From NCBI GenBank assembly GCA_022779285.1, contig JALFST010000018.1:1-48285 (forward strand): a stretch of DNA of 48,285 bases, given 5' to 3'. The position numbers and the translations under genes are program-made. The DNA comes from Peptoniphilaceae bacterium. Its GTDB lineage: Bacteria > Bacillota > Clostridia > Tissierellales > Peptoniphilaceae. Shown piece by piece: positions 33,367-41,364 of this stretch. Under the pieces are notes generated by a model. It was not told the origin of the DNA. It saw nothing but the letters and a program-made list of their open reading frames with translations, and searched no databases. How positions within the stretch are numbered: position 1 is the first letter of the stretch; the number at the start of each line of letters is the position of its first letter.

Positions 33367-34020
33367 GTGAAGCTTTCCTATTGGATCCATCACTATCAAA
33401 ATTTTGTACTTGTGGGGCAGGGCGGCAGCGGAAAGAGCGAATTCTCATTAGCATTGGCCGGCTCGATTCCCGCTGGAGGATACTTTTTGGATCTGGATCA
33501 GACAAAGGCGATTTTTCGAAGTCGGGATTATCAAAAGGAGATCCCGCAATTTCGATTTGAATCGGGTCTCTCCTTCTTAGACTCTCCGACCGTGCCTGCA
33601 CAGATGAAGGATCGGATTTTAGATTCAAAAAAATTAATTCTTGATGTTCCGGCAGATAATAAAGGACTTGTTTTACTTGGTCAGGTAGCGGAGGAGCTGC
33701 GGATCAGCAGTTCGTGTGTTTTTCTGATGCTCAATCCATACCGAGATTCGCTCCATGTGGAGCAATCCTTTTTTCAACAAATGGACGCGGTAGAGCATTT
33801 TTTGCCGGGGCTGGATGTTTTTTTTATCGCCAATCCCAATATGGGAAGCCAGACTACGCGGGAGCTTGCGCAGGAGGGCTTCGAGAAAGTCAAAGAAATC
33901 CTGAAGAAACGGAATCAAGCTCCTTGCTTTGCCTTAATTGACGAAACCATTGGCGGTGACGGCGAAGAATGGATTCCGATAAAGATTCACTTTGCAAGAT
34001 CCATTGATTCCACAGCATAA
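33367..34020 (+). CDS. P-loop NTPase of unknown function
   Basis: A 217-residue protein beginning MKLSYWIHHYQNFVLVGQGGSGKSEF, with Walker A GQGGSGKS; LILDVPADNKG may serve as Walker B and VFFIANPNM as a later strand. The tail (CFALIDETIGGDGEEWIPI) is unusual. I prefer GTG 33367, preceded by GGAGGAAAAGAAC; ATG 33337 is in frame but has GGA only two or three bases upstream. The general look recalls MinD/CooC-type ATPases, though the deviant-Walker signature lysine is missing. It follows the GntR gene and is probably cotranscribed with it. Confidence 0.65.
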   Translation: MKLSYWIHHYQNFVLVGQGGSGKSEFSLALAGSIPAGGYFLDLDQTKAIFRSRDYQKEIPQFRFESGLSFLDSPTVPAQMKDRILDSKKLILDVPADNKGLVLLGQVAEELRISSSCVFLMLNPYRDSLHVEQSFFQQMDAVEHFLPGLDVFFIANPNMGSQTTRELAQEGFEKVKEILKKRNQAPCFALIDETIGGDGEEWIPIKIHFARSIDSTA

Positions 34021-34021
34021 A

Positions 34022-34055
34022 GAAAGGCTTCTCGAGAATTCTCGAGAGGCCTTTT
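34022..34055. terminator. Bidirectional terminator between converging genes
   Basis: TCTCGAGAATTCTCGAGA (34030-34047) is a perfect palindrome, extended on both sides by AAAGGC/GCCTTT to a stem of about 16 pairs with one G-T, followed by TTTTCT. It lies between the P-loop gene and the minus-strand MATE gene and can serve the plus strand well and the minus strand moderately. Confidence 0.75.
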
Positions 34056-34083
34056 CTATAAGTCATGGAAAATAGTGATTTTA

Positions 34084-35478
34084 TTATAATGCAATATTTG
34101 CATTTTCACGAAGCCAGCGGCGAAGGAGGTAGAGTGCAAACATTGCACCGCCAAGCTCCCCTACAACGAGCGCGCTGGCAATGCCGGCTGCACCGAAGAG
34201 CCAGTTAAGGACAAACATGAGGGGAATATAAAACACCAGTTCACGTACGATGGAATGGAGCAAGGTTTCTTTTCCTGCGCCTACCGCCTGTAATATAAAA
34301 GAGGTATGGTAGTTGATAAATTGAATGGGCGAGCCCAGGACACGAAGACGCAAATACAGTGATGCCAGCGAGAGAGTGGCTATCGCGGATTCCGCAAATT
34401 CGCCGTCTGTATTTAAAAAGATATGCACGACAGGCCCCGCAAAGACAAGAAAGAGTACGAGGCTGATCAACGCTACGGACAGCCCCCATAAGCGTCCCAG
34501 GCGAATCGCTTCATGCATTCTTTTGTGATCGCCGGAGGAAAAGTTATAGGCGACAAGGGGAAGCATTCCCTGGCAAATTCCGGTATTAATGGCATTCGGC
34601 AGGCGCTCCGCTTTCATCACAATGCCGATTGCGGCAAGATTGAGATCTCCGTGTCCTGCCATCAATTTATTGAGGATAATATTTGCCAGATCGAACAGAC
34701 CGGTAAGCAGCGCGGAGGGGATGCCTACGGCAAAAAGGCTTCTGCGATCGGAGCTCTGAATTTGGAGCGCAAGAGAGGGGCTCATGCTCAGCGGTACAAC
34801 CTTGGAGACCTGTTTCATCTTCCAAAGCAGATAGAGCATAGCGATGATATTGGCAATCAGCGTGGCGAGAGCGGCGCCGAGCACCTCGTTTCCCTTCGGC
34901 ATAATGATGAACATGAAAATCGGATCCAGAACGATATTGAGAATTCCACCGCTGCTCAAACCGATGCTGGCTTCCTTGGAATAACCTACATTACGGAGCA
35001 TATGAGCCACCACAGCGGACAAAATAAGCGGGACGCTCCCTAAAATCACAACGAGGGTTGTATATTGGCGAGAAAAGAGTATCGTGTTTTCGGAAGCGCC
35101 CAGCATGCGAAGGATGGGATCTTCCAAAAGCCATAAAATAAGGGAATATAGCAGAGCGGCCAAAATAGACGCATAAAAGCTGAAGGCGGAGACACGTCTT
35201 GCGTTTTTCGTATCGTTTTGACCCAGTAAACGTGCAATCAAGCTGCCGCCCCCGATCCCAAAGAGATTGGAGAGCGCAATGGTGAGCATAAAAAGAGCGA
35301 ATGCAATGGTGACGCCGGCAATTTTATAAGAATCTCCGGTCATGCCCACAAAGAAGGTGTCTACCATGTTGTATATCAGGTTGATCAGCTGGCTGATGAT
35401 TGTTGGTACGGATAGGGCGAGCATCGCCTTCGATATTTTCTCGGAACGGAAAAGCTCCTGATTTTTTGTTTGCTTCAT
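34084..35478 (-). CDS. MATE-family multidrug/cation exporter
   Basis: A 464-residue membrane protein with about 12 segments in two homologous halves, beginning KAMLALSVPTIISQLINLIYNMVDTFFVG, the standard MATE opening, with a central loop near residue 225. Members export cationic drugs or metabolites using a Na+ or H+ gradient. I start at the ATG at 35478 (MKQTKNQELF); an upstream in-frame start would include the terminator hairpin. The ribosome site is weak (GAAAGAAG). It is downstream of the LIV operon on the same strand, separated by an attenuator-like terminator. Confidence 0.9.
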   Translation of the reverse strand: MKQTKNQELFRSEKISKAMLALSVPTIISQLINLIYNMVDTFFVGMTGDSYKIAGVTIAFALFMLTIALSNLFGIGGGSLIARLLGQNDTKNARRVSAFSFYASILAALLYSLILWLLEDPILRMLGASENTILFSRQYTTLVVILGSVPLILSAVVAHMLRNVGYSKEASIGLSSGGILNIVLDPIFMFIIMPKGNEVLGAALATLIANIIAMLYLLWKMKQVSKVVPLSMSPSLALQIQSSDRRSLFAVGIPSALLTGLFDLANIILNKLMAGHGDLNLAAIGIVMKAERLPNAINTGICQGMLPLVAYNFSSGDHKRMHEAIRLGRLWGLSVALISLVLFLVFAGPVVHIFLNTDGEFAESAIATLSLASLYLRLRVLGSPIQFINYHTSFILQAVGAGKETLLHSIVRELVFYIPLMFVLNWLFGAAGIASALVVGELGGAMFALYLLRRWLRENANIAL

Positions 35479-35509
35479 AATACTTCTTTCTATATTTCGA
35501 TTCAGCTGT

Positions 35510-35548
35510 AAAAAAAGAGACCAAGGTCTCAATCTGTACCATGGTCTC
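35510..35548 (-). terminator. Terminator between livF and the MATE gene
   Basis: On the minus strand GAGACCA pairs with TGGTCTC (outer arms at 35548-35542 and 35523-35517) and a second GAGACC lies between them, allowing an alternative shorter hairpin with the same 3' arm; seven T residues follow. It sits 18 bases after the livF stop and 32 bases before the MATE start, so it could end the LIV transcript or modulate read-through. Confidence 0.75.
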
Positions 35549-35565
35549 ACTTTTTGCATGATTTT

Positions 35566-36282
35566 TCAACCGCCCAGATATGCTTTTTTGATCGACGGGG
35601 AATTGAGCAGCTCTTTTCCTTCCCCTTCGAGCACAACTCTGCCTGTTTCCAGAACGTATCCGCGGTCGGCAACAGCAAGTGCGGCGCGAGCATTCTGTTC
35701 TACGAGAAGAATCGTTGTTCCGAGCGAATGCAAGGTTCGGATAATACGGAACACCTGCTCTACCATGAGGGGAGCCAGTCCCATGGAAGGCTCATCCAGC
35801 ATCAGCAGCTTCGGGTTGCTCATCATGGCACGACCGATTGCAAGCATCTGTTGCTCGCCGCCGGAAAGCGTGCCGGCTACCTGATCCTGGCGTTCTTCAA
35901 GACGCGGGAACAGCCGAAAGACGGTCTGAAAATTTTTTTCGATCATTTCAGGCTTTGCGGTATAGGCACCCATTTCGAGATTTTCCAGGACACTCATTTG
36001 AGTAAAAATGCGGCGCCCTTCCGGGACCTGTGCCAGGCCTTTTTGCACGATTTGATCAGGACGAACATTTTGCAGGCTTTGTCCCCGGAACGCAATAGAT
36101 CCGCTTTTCAGGGAGAGAAGACCGGAAATGCTCTTGAGCGTTGTGGATTTTCCGGCACCGTTGGCTCCGATCAAGGTGACGATTTCTCCTTCATTGACAT
36201 GAAAGGAGATGCCGTGGATGGCGTGAATCGCGCCATAAAATACATGGATATTTTCCACCTTCAGGATGGTTTTATCTTCCAT
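35566..36282 (-). CDS. livF: Branched-chain amino acid ABC transporter, ATPase LivF
   Basis: A 238-residue ATPase of the LIV/HAAT importer family: Walker A GANGAGKSTTL, signature TLSGGEQQMLAIGRAM, Walker B LLMLDEPSMGLAP and VPEGRRIFTQMSV, which is diagnostic of LivF. With LivG it powers uptake of branched-chain or other neutral amino acids (or related compounds) across the membrane. Its start overlaps the livG end by 11 bases. It is the last gene of the five-gene importer. Confidence 0.95.
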   Translation of the reverse strand: MEDKTILKVENIHVFYGAIHAIHGISFHVNEGEIVTLIGANGAGKSTTLKSISGLLSLKSGSIAFRGQSLQNVRPDQIVQKGLAQVPEGRRIFTQMSVLENLEMGAYTAKPEMIEKNFQTVFRLFPRLEERQDQVAGTLSGGEQQMLAIGRAMMSNPKLLMLDEPSMGLAPLMVEQVFRIIRTLHSLGTTILLVEQNARAALAVADRGYVLETGRVVLEGEGKELLNSPSIKKAYLGG

Positions 36283-37138
36283 AGTCCGCCTCCTTTTGTT
36301 TTCCCAGATATGCCTCGATTACGGCGGGATTATTTTTGATTTCATCCGGGGTCCCCTTGGCAATGATTTGCCCGAAGTTCAGAACGGCAATTCCCTCGCA
36401 AATGCCCATAACGAGATTCATATCGTGCTCGATCAGGAAAATAGCGATTTGAAATCGATCGCGAATATCCATGATGTGGTCCATGAGATCGGAGGTTTCG
36501 GAGGGGTTCATTCCGGCGGCGGGCTCATCAAGGAGAAGAAGCTTGGGATCGGTAGCCAGTGCGCGTATGATTTCCAGCCTTCTTTGTTCGCCGTAGGGCA
36601 GGGAGCCGGCTTTATGGTTTGCAAGCCTATCCAGCTGCAGCATGGAGAGGAGATCCATTGCGCGATCCCGTGCTTCCTTTTCCTGCTTCCAATATTTCGG
36701 AAGACGAAGAAAGGCCGGTGTCATGCCATAATCCATCGAATGATGGAGAGCGATGAGGACATTGTCGAGTACGGTGAGATCCTTAAAAAGCCGAATATTC
36801 TGGAAGGTTCGCGCAATCCCTGCCCGGTTGACATGGGCGGTGTCCAGCGAAAGGATATCCTTTCCGTTTAAAAGGATGGTTCCTCGCGTCGGGTTGTATA
36901 CGCGGGTGAGCAAATTGAATATTGTTGTTTTTCCGGCACCGTTGGGTCCGATCAATCCGGCAATCTCCGTTTTGCCGATCGCAATTGTAAAATCATTGAC
37001 GGCCGTGAGTCCGCCGAAATCAATTCCGAGACGATTGCACTCTAATATGGGAGCATCATGAATATCACGTTCCGGAATCCGGTTGACACTGGGCACGGGC
37101 ACGAGTACCGGTTTGGGTTGTTTTTGCCAGCGGCTCAT
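36272..37138 (-). CDS. livG: Branched-chain amino acid ABC transporter, ATPase LivG
   Basis: A 288-residue ATPase with Walker [19 protein letters not shown], the LivG-specific [23 protein letters not shown], signature [12 protein letters not shown] and Walker [13 protein letters not shown]. About 30 extra N-terminal residues (proline-rich [15 protein letters not shown]) precede the usual start of the domain; the ATG is supported by the four-base overlap with livM. It partners with LivF. Confidence 0.95.
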   Translation of the reverse strand: MSRWQKQPKPVLVPVPSVNRIPERDIHDAPILECNRLGIDFGGLTAVNDFTIAIGKTEIAGLIGPNGAGKTTIFNLLTRVYNPTRGTILLNGKDILSLDTAHVNRAGIARTFQNIRLFKDLTVLDNVLIALHHSMDYGMTPAFLRLPKYWKQEKEARDRAMDLLSMLQLDRLANHKAGSLPYGEQRRLEIIRALATDPKLLLLDEPAAGMNPSETSDLMDHIMDIRDRFQIAIFLIEHDMNLVMGICEGIAVLNFGQIIAKGTPDEIKNNPAVIEAYLGKQKEADYGR

Positions 37139-38217
37139 TTTTGATCTCCTTTCGTTTCTGCGGAAGCATTCTCAGCGGGAGATTCTTGAGAGGAATAGGA
37201 TTTGGTTTTTCCATAAAAAATGCGTTCAAGAATGCGGCTCAATGAAAATTCATAATTTCCGAGCAGTCCCTTAGGCCGGAAGATCATCATGAGAATCAGG
37301 AGGATCGCAAAAGCCAGCATACGGTACTCATCGACACTTCGCAGGAGCTCCTGCAGTATCGTATAGGTTCCTGCCGAAAGAATGGAGCCCACCATAGAGC
37401 CCATTCCGCCGAGTACAACCATGACGAGGATTTCAATGGACTTCATAAATCCGAAGGTGGAGGGATAAAGCGATCCAAGATATCCTGCATAGAGCCCGCC
37501 TGCCAGTCCTGCAAGCATAGCGGAAAAGACAAAGGCATAGGTTTTATAAAAGGTAGTCGGGATTCCCACGCTTTCCGCCGCAATCTCATTTTCACGAATG
37601 GAGAGGATAGCGCGTCCGTGGCGGGAGTGCATCAATACATGAACGAGGTAACAGGTGAAAATCAGTGCAATAAAGATCACTTCGATAGTTGTAAATTTCG
37701 GAATACGCTTCAGCCCTGAGGATCCATAGGTAAGCTTGAAACCCAGGACATTGTCTATATTATTGAAGATTACACGAATGATTTCTCCAAATCCCAAGGT
37801 AATGATTGCAAGATAGTCTCCGCGGAGACGCAGGGCGGGAATACCGATCAGAAGACCGATGAAGCCGGATACCAGAGAACCCAGCAACAGTGCGGCAACT
37901 ACACATGCAAGCGTGGTAAAGGTTCCTCCGGATTTCATCAGAGCAGCGATTGTACCGCTTTTTAGAAAAATACCCGTTGTGTAGGCTCCCACCGCCATGA
38001 ATCCGGCATGCCCCAAGGGGAGCTGTCCCAAGTAGCCCACGGGAATGTTTAAGGATATTGCGAGAATCATATGAATCCCGACGGCAATGAGGACTCCGTT
38101 CCAATATTTCGTGATCCATCCCATACCGGCAAGAACGACCAGAATCAGCCATATAAAAGCGATGCCGAGAATATTGATGAGATAGCGGGTGCGAGTTGAA
38201 AAATGTTTTTGAGTCAT
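37135..38217 (-). CDS. livM: Branched-chain amino acid ABC transporter, permease LivM
   Basis: A 360-residue permease with about ten membrane segments and the family motifs LGHAGFMAVGAYTTGI, ALRLRGDYLAIITLGFGEI and SIRENEIAAESVGI. The last about 35 residues form a polar tail. I start at ATG 38217 (MTQKHFSTRTRYL), close to the livH stop; an in-frame upstream start at 38310 would run deep into livH. Its stop overlaps livG. Confidence 0.94.
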   Translation of the reverse strand: MTQKHFSTRTRYLINILGIAFIWLILVVLAGMGWITKYWNGVLIAVGIHMILAISLNIPVGYLGQLPLGHAGFMAVGAYTTGIFLKSGTIAALMKSGGTFTTLACVVAALLLGSLVSGFIGLLIGIPALRLRGDYLAIITLGFGEIIRVIFNNIDNVLGFKLTYGSSGLKRIPKFTTIEVIFIALIFTCYLVHVLMHSRHGRAILSIRENEIAAESVGIPTTFYKTYAFVFSAMLAGLAGGLYAGYLGSLYPSTFGFMKSIEILVMVVLGGMGSMVGSILSAGTYTILQELLRSVDEYRMLAFAILLILMMIFRPKGLLGNYEFSLSRILERIFYGKTKSYSSQESPAENASAETKGDQK

Positions 38218-38224
38218 AATTCCC

Positions 38225-39106
38225 CTACACTTTCTCTGTAAATTTTCTGCCCATGATTCCCGTTGGCTTGAACAGGAGAACGAGGATGAGGATGCCGAAT
38301 ACAACGGCATCTTTCCAGGTGGAAAGTCCCACCGTAGCAGCGAAGACCTCCAGGATTCCGATTGCCAGGCCTCCGATCATGGCACCGGGGATGGAGCCGA
38401 TTCCACCCAAAACAGCGGCGACAAAAGCTTTCAATCCCAGCATGGAGCCCATAGTCGGAGAGATTTGCGGGTAGGTGGAGAGATACAGGATAGCGCCGAT
38501 TCCGGCAAGAGCCGAGCCGACGGCGAAGGTAAAGGAAATCGTGCGGTTGACATTGATTCCCATTAAAAGCGAGGCCTCGGTATCCTCTGAGACCGCACGC
38601 ATGGCCTTGCCCATTTTGGTTCTATTCACAAGGATCGTCAGCAGAATCATGCTGCATACGGCAATGGCGATGGTAAAGAGCGAGGCGTAGCTGAGGTTGA
38701 CCGAGCCGATGTGCAGCGATCCGGTAAAGAAAGGATCAATCTTTCTTGTGCTGGGCCCGAATAAAATCTGAGCACCGTTTTCGAGCAAAAAGGAACAGCC
38801 GATCGCCGTGATCAAAAGAGAGAGTCGCGGGGCTTGGCGTAAGGGACGGTAGGCGATTTTTTCCAAAAATACGCCTAAAAAACAGCTGACGAATATCGCA
38901 AGGATTGCGGAAATGACCGGGTGAAGCTGAAATTGCATCATGGAATAGAAGAGCGTGTAGCTTCCGATCATGATGATATCGCCATGTGCAAAATTCAAAA
39001 GAAGAATAATTCCATAGACCATGCTGTAGCCAAGTGCAACGAGGGCATAGATGGCGCCGGTCTGCAATCCGTTCATCAATTGGGAGAGCAGAAGAGAAAA
39101 ACTCAT
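38225..39106 (-). CDS. livH: Branched-chain amino acid ABC transporter, permease LivH
   Basis: A 293-residue permease beginning LLSQLMNGLQTGAIYALVALGYSMVYGII, the typical LivH N-terminus, with eight or so membrane segments and the conserved AVSEDTEASLLMGINVNR and VLGGIGSIPGAMIGGL loops. It forms the channel with LivM. The start follows GAAAGGATTTCAAA on the minus strand. It is separated from the binding-protein gene by a strong hairpin. Confidence 0.95.
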   Translation of the reverse strand: MSFSLLLSQLMNGLQTGAIYALVALGYSMVYGIILLLNFAHGDIIMIGSYTLFYSMMQFQLHPVISAILAIFVSCFLGVFLEKIAYRPLRQAPRLSLLITAIGCSFLLENGAQILFGPSTRKIDPFFTGSLHIGSVNLSYASLFTIAIAVCSMILLTILVNRTKMGKAMRAVSEDTEASLLMGINVNRTISFTFAVGSALAGIGAILYLSTYPQISPTMGSMLGLKAFVAAVLGGIGSIPGAMIGGLAIGILEVFAATVGLSTWKDAVVFGILILVLLFKPTGIMGRKFTEKV

Positions 39107-39132
39107 TTTGAAATCCTTTCTTTATAATAATA

Positions 39133-39166
39133 AATAAAAAAGCTGCCGCGGTTCCCGCGGCAGCTT
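39133..39166 (-). terminator. Hairpin between the binding protein and permease genes
   Basis: On the minus strand AAGCTGCCGCGG, loop GAA and CCGCGGCAGCTT form a perfect 12-pair, GC-rich stem followed by a T-rich tail. It lies nine bases after the binding-protein stop. Such intercistronic terminators let the solute-binding protein be made in excess over the membrane parts; partial read-through into livH is the likely design. Confidence 0.85.
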
Positions 39167-39174
39167 GCGTTGCA

Positions 39175-40410
39175 TCAATACATTTCCTTGAGAACCTCTT
39201 TCCCGTTCTTGATTTCAATGATTGCAGCGGTTTTGATCGGATTATTGAATTTATCGAAGGAGTAAGTGCCGGTAATTCCCTTAAAGTCCTTCAGTTCCTT
39301 GATATCATCAATAATTGCCTGCTTGTATTCATCGGTTCCCGCCGTAAGGCCGGCATCCTCGGCTGCCCGGATACCGTGTGCAAGCATCATGCATGCATCA
39401 AAGGCCTGCGGAGCGAACATATTCGGAACCTTTTCGCCGAATGCGGTTTCATAATCTTTTTCAAATTGCAAAACGCTGTCTGTGCCGGGAGCGTATCCGG
39501 AATAGTAGAGAACGCCTTCCAGTTCCTCTGCGCTTGCGAATGAGCTGATAGAAGCAAATCCGTCACCGCCCAGGATAGTCCCTGTATATCCGGCTTCCCG
39601 CGCCGCTTTTATAGCCAATCCTCCTACATCATTGTAGATGGCCATGTAAACGGCATCCGGCTTTTTCGCAGCAATGTTTGTCATTTGTGCTTTGAAGTCC
39701 TTATCCCCTTCTCCAAAAGCCTCCTCCGCTACGATTTCGACTCCATGTTCCTTCGACTTCGCAACAAAGGCATCATGTAAGCCCTCCGAATAGGAATCTC
39801 CCGTCATAAACAGGATGGCAATTCTTTTGGCTCCCAATTTTTCAAAGGCATAGTCCGCCATGCGCTCGCCTTGATATTGATCAGTAAAGCAGGAACGGAA
39901 AACATTGGTACGAACCTCGGAATTCGGATCCTCCGGGTTTATTTTGGTTACGCCGGCAGCCGTTGCGGAGCCTGTGATCTGGGGCATATTATCTTCAAAG
40001 GTAGCATCCGCAAGGGCTTCTGTTGTATTGGTCAAAACAGCGCCGACGATTGCGGTTGCCTTTTCCTGTACAGCAAGGTTGTATGCGTTGATGACTTTGG
40101 TGGTATCGCCTTCGTCATCATAGGTGATAAGGTTGATTTTCTTTCCGTTGATGCCGCCGGAGGCGTTCAGCTGATCAAAGAAAAGCTTGGTAGCATTGCC
40201 CACGGCAGTTCCGTATTGCGCAAGTCCTCCGGTGGTATTTCCAATAAATGCAACAGTAATTGCTTCATCGGAAGCTTTCGTATTTTGAGAAGCGGTGTTC
40301 GAAACAGATGATTGGCTCGGACTCTCCTTCTCAGGTGTCGTACCTGAAACACATGCACTCAATGAGAGTGCTAATGCACAGGTCATGAATAAATGCATTG
40401 CCTTTTTCAT
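39175..40410 (-). CDS. LIV-type substrate-binding lipoprotein
   Basis: A 411-residue periplasmic-binding-fold lipoprotein: signal peptide MKKAMHLFMTCALALSLSAC with the lipid cysteine at residue 20, then a Ser/Thr/Asn-rich linker and the LivJ/LivK-type ligand domain (TVAFIGNTTGGLAQYGTAVGN, INLITYDDEGDTTKVINAYNLAV, SYSEGLHDAF). It captures the amino acid outside the membrane and delivers it to LivHM. The ATG at 40410 has AGGAGGTTGATT upstream on the minus strand. It is the first gene of the importer operon. Confidence 0.94.
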   Translation of the reverse strand: MKKAMHLFMTCALALSLSACVSGTTPEKESPSQSSVSNTASQNTKASDEAITVAFIGNTTGGLAQYGTAVGNATKLFFDQLNASGGINGKKINLITYDDEGDTTKVINAYNLAVQEKATAIVGAVLTNTTEALADATFEDNMPQITGSATAAGVTKINPEDPNSEVRTNVFRSCFTDQYQGERMADYAFEKLGAKRIAILFMTGDSYSEGLHDAFVAKSKEHGVEIVAEEAFGEGDKDFKAQMTNIAAKKPDAVYMAIYNDVGGLAIKAAREAGYTGTILGGDGFASISSFASAEELEGVLYYSGYAPGTDSVLQFEKDYETAFGEKVPNMFAPQAFDACMMLAHGIRAAEDAGLTAGTDEYKQAIIDDIKELKDFKGITGTYSFDKFNNPIKTAAIIEIKNGKEVLKEMY

Positions 40411-40500
40411 AATCAACCTCCTATTTTTTTTTCATTTTTTTTCGCAAGATGATTTATGAAAATCAATTCTTTGATGAAATGAAATGAAAAAATTTTTATT

Positions 40501-40529
40501 AAAATACCATTTTCGGCTGAGGCTGTCAA
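40501..40529 (-). promoter_or_regulatory. Sigma-A promoter of the LIV operon
   Basis: On the minus strand TTGACA (40529-40524) and TATTTT (40506-40501) are separated by 17 bases. The start codon is 90 bases downstream, across a very AT-rich leader with A/T runs (40425-40500). Confidence 0.75.
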
Positions 40530-40680
40530 CCTAAATTTATTTGAAGAAAAGCCATAGTTAAGAAAATAACCTGTTTTAAGTTCCGGAAAACCATGAAATA
40601 TGAAATTCAGGAAAAAATTTTCAGTATAATTATTCTTTATTTGTATAAAAAACAGATGTTTTGAACAAGACAACATTCGG

Positions 40681-40698
40681 GTAATTAAAAATAATTAC
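40681..40698. repeat. Inverted repeat before the thioesterase gene
   Basis: GTAATTA-AAAA-TAATTAC is a perfect 7-base dyad just upstream of the ribosome site at 40713. It may be an operator; no regulator is identified. The rest of 40530-40680 shows only AT-rich sequence with a TATAAT at 40625 lacking a good -35. Confidence 0.4.
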
Positions 40699-40723
40699 AA
40701 CGTGAGTCAAAATGGAGGAATAT

Positions 40724-41128
40724 ATGACAAGAAATATAAGCAACACTTTATTCGGCGTATTGGATTTTCACCTTGAGGAGGCAGGCGAGCAGCGGGCAAC
40801 GATATCCGTTGAAATTGCAGAAAAGCATTCGAATGGTCAGGGAGATGCCCATGGAGGCACTCTCATGGCTCTTGCGGATACCGCCATGGGTGTCGCGTGT
40901 AATTTTCTTGGGGAAAAAATTGTGACGACCGATCTTCAATATCGTTTTTTGAGAGAGGTTCTTCCGGGAGACAGAGTGGTCGCACGTGGGGAAATTCTGA
41001 AATTGGGGCGTTCGCTGATCACGACGGTTTGCCATCTCTACGTAGGTGAGAAGGAGGTAGGATATGCGAGTGCGAGCTTTTTCCGCACGCATAGGGAGCA
41101 AAGCGATGATGGTGAGTGCAACGGATAA
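40724..41128 (+). CDS. PaaI-type hotdog-fold acyl-CoA thioesterase
   Basis: A 134-residue single hotdog-domain protein. The pattern NGQGDAHGGTLMALADTAMGVAC is the central helix and catalytic region of the PaaI family, followed by TTDLQYRFLREVLPGDRVVARGEIL. It probably hydrolyses small or aromatic acyl-CoAs in the cytoplasm. ATG 40724 follows GGAGGAATAT; the in-frame ATG at 40712 lies at that ribosome site. It stands alone between its own terminator and the divergent LIV operon. Confidence 0.85.
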   Translation: MTRNISNTLFGVLDFHLEEAGEQRATISVEIAEKHSNGQGDAHGGTLMALADTAMGVACNFLGEKIVTTDLQYRFLREVLPGDRVVARGEILKLGRSLITTVCHLYVGEKEVGYASASFFRTHREQSDDGECNG

Positions 41129-41131
41129 GCG

Positions 41132-41169
41132 AAAAGAGGCTCCGTGATGAAAATCACGGAGCCTCTTTT
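41132..41169. terminator. Strong terminator after the thioesterase gene
   Basis: AAAAGAGGCTCCGTGAT and its exact complement ATCACGGAGCCTCTTTT flank a GAAA tetraloop, a 17-pair perfect stem ending in four T residues. The A run on the left allows the same structure to work on the minus strand. Confidence 0.9.
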
Positions 41170-41237
41170 GTTCAGTGTTTCGGATCCTGTCGGGAATGCT
41201 CGGAACGATTGGAATAGAAAAAGAAACAGGCGGGGTG

Positions 41238-41272
41238 TTGACAAGCTGTAACCGGTTTGTTACATTTGTAAT
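41238..41272 (+). promoter_or_regulatory. Promoter with overlapping TGTWAC repeats before the first cell-wall protein
   Basis: TTGACA (41238-41243) and TACATT (41261-41266) stand 17 bases apart. Overlapping them are three hexamers: TGTAAC (41247), TGTTAC (41258, five bases later) and TGTAAT (41267, three bases later). The last two also form the dyad TTACA-TT-TGTAA. TGTWAH-N5-TGTWAH is the published WalR (YycF) box, so a cell-wall response regulator is one candidate. The same 15-base core recurs at 46933. Confidence 0.6.
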
Positions 41273-41364
41273 GGTTTAGTAGCTTTTCCGTAGGAGCACG
41301 CACCTCCTCCGGAAAGCTGTGAAAGCAATTTACTGAAGTCCGAATCTTACAAAAAGGGGTGGCT

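Noticed and set aside
35554..36871. Plus-strand open frames opposite livF and livG
   Set aside because: The minus strand encodes clear ABC ATPases with all motifs; the plus frames are antisense shadows.
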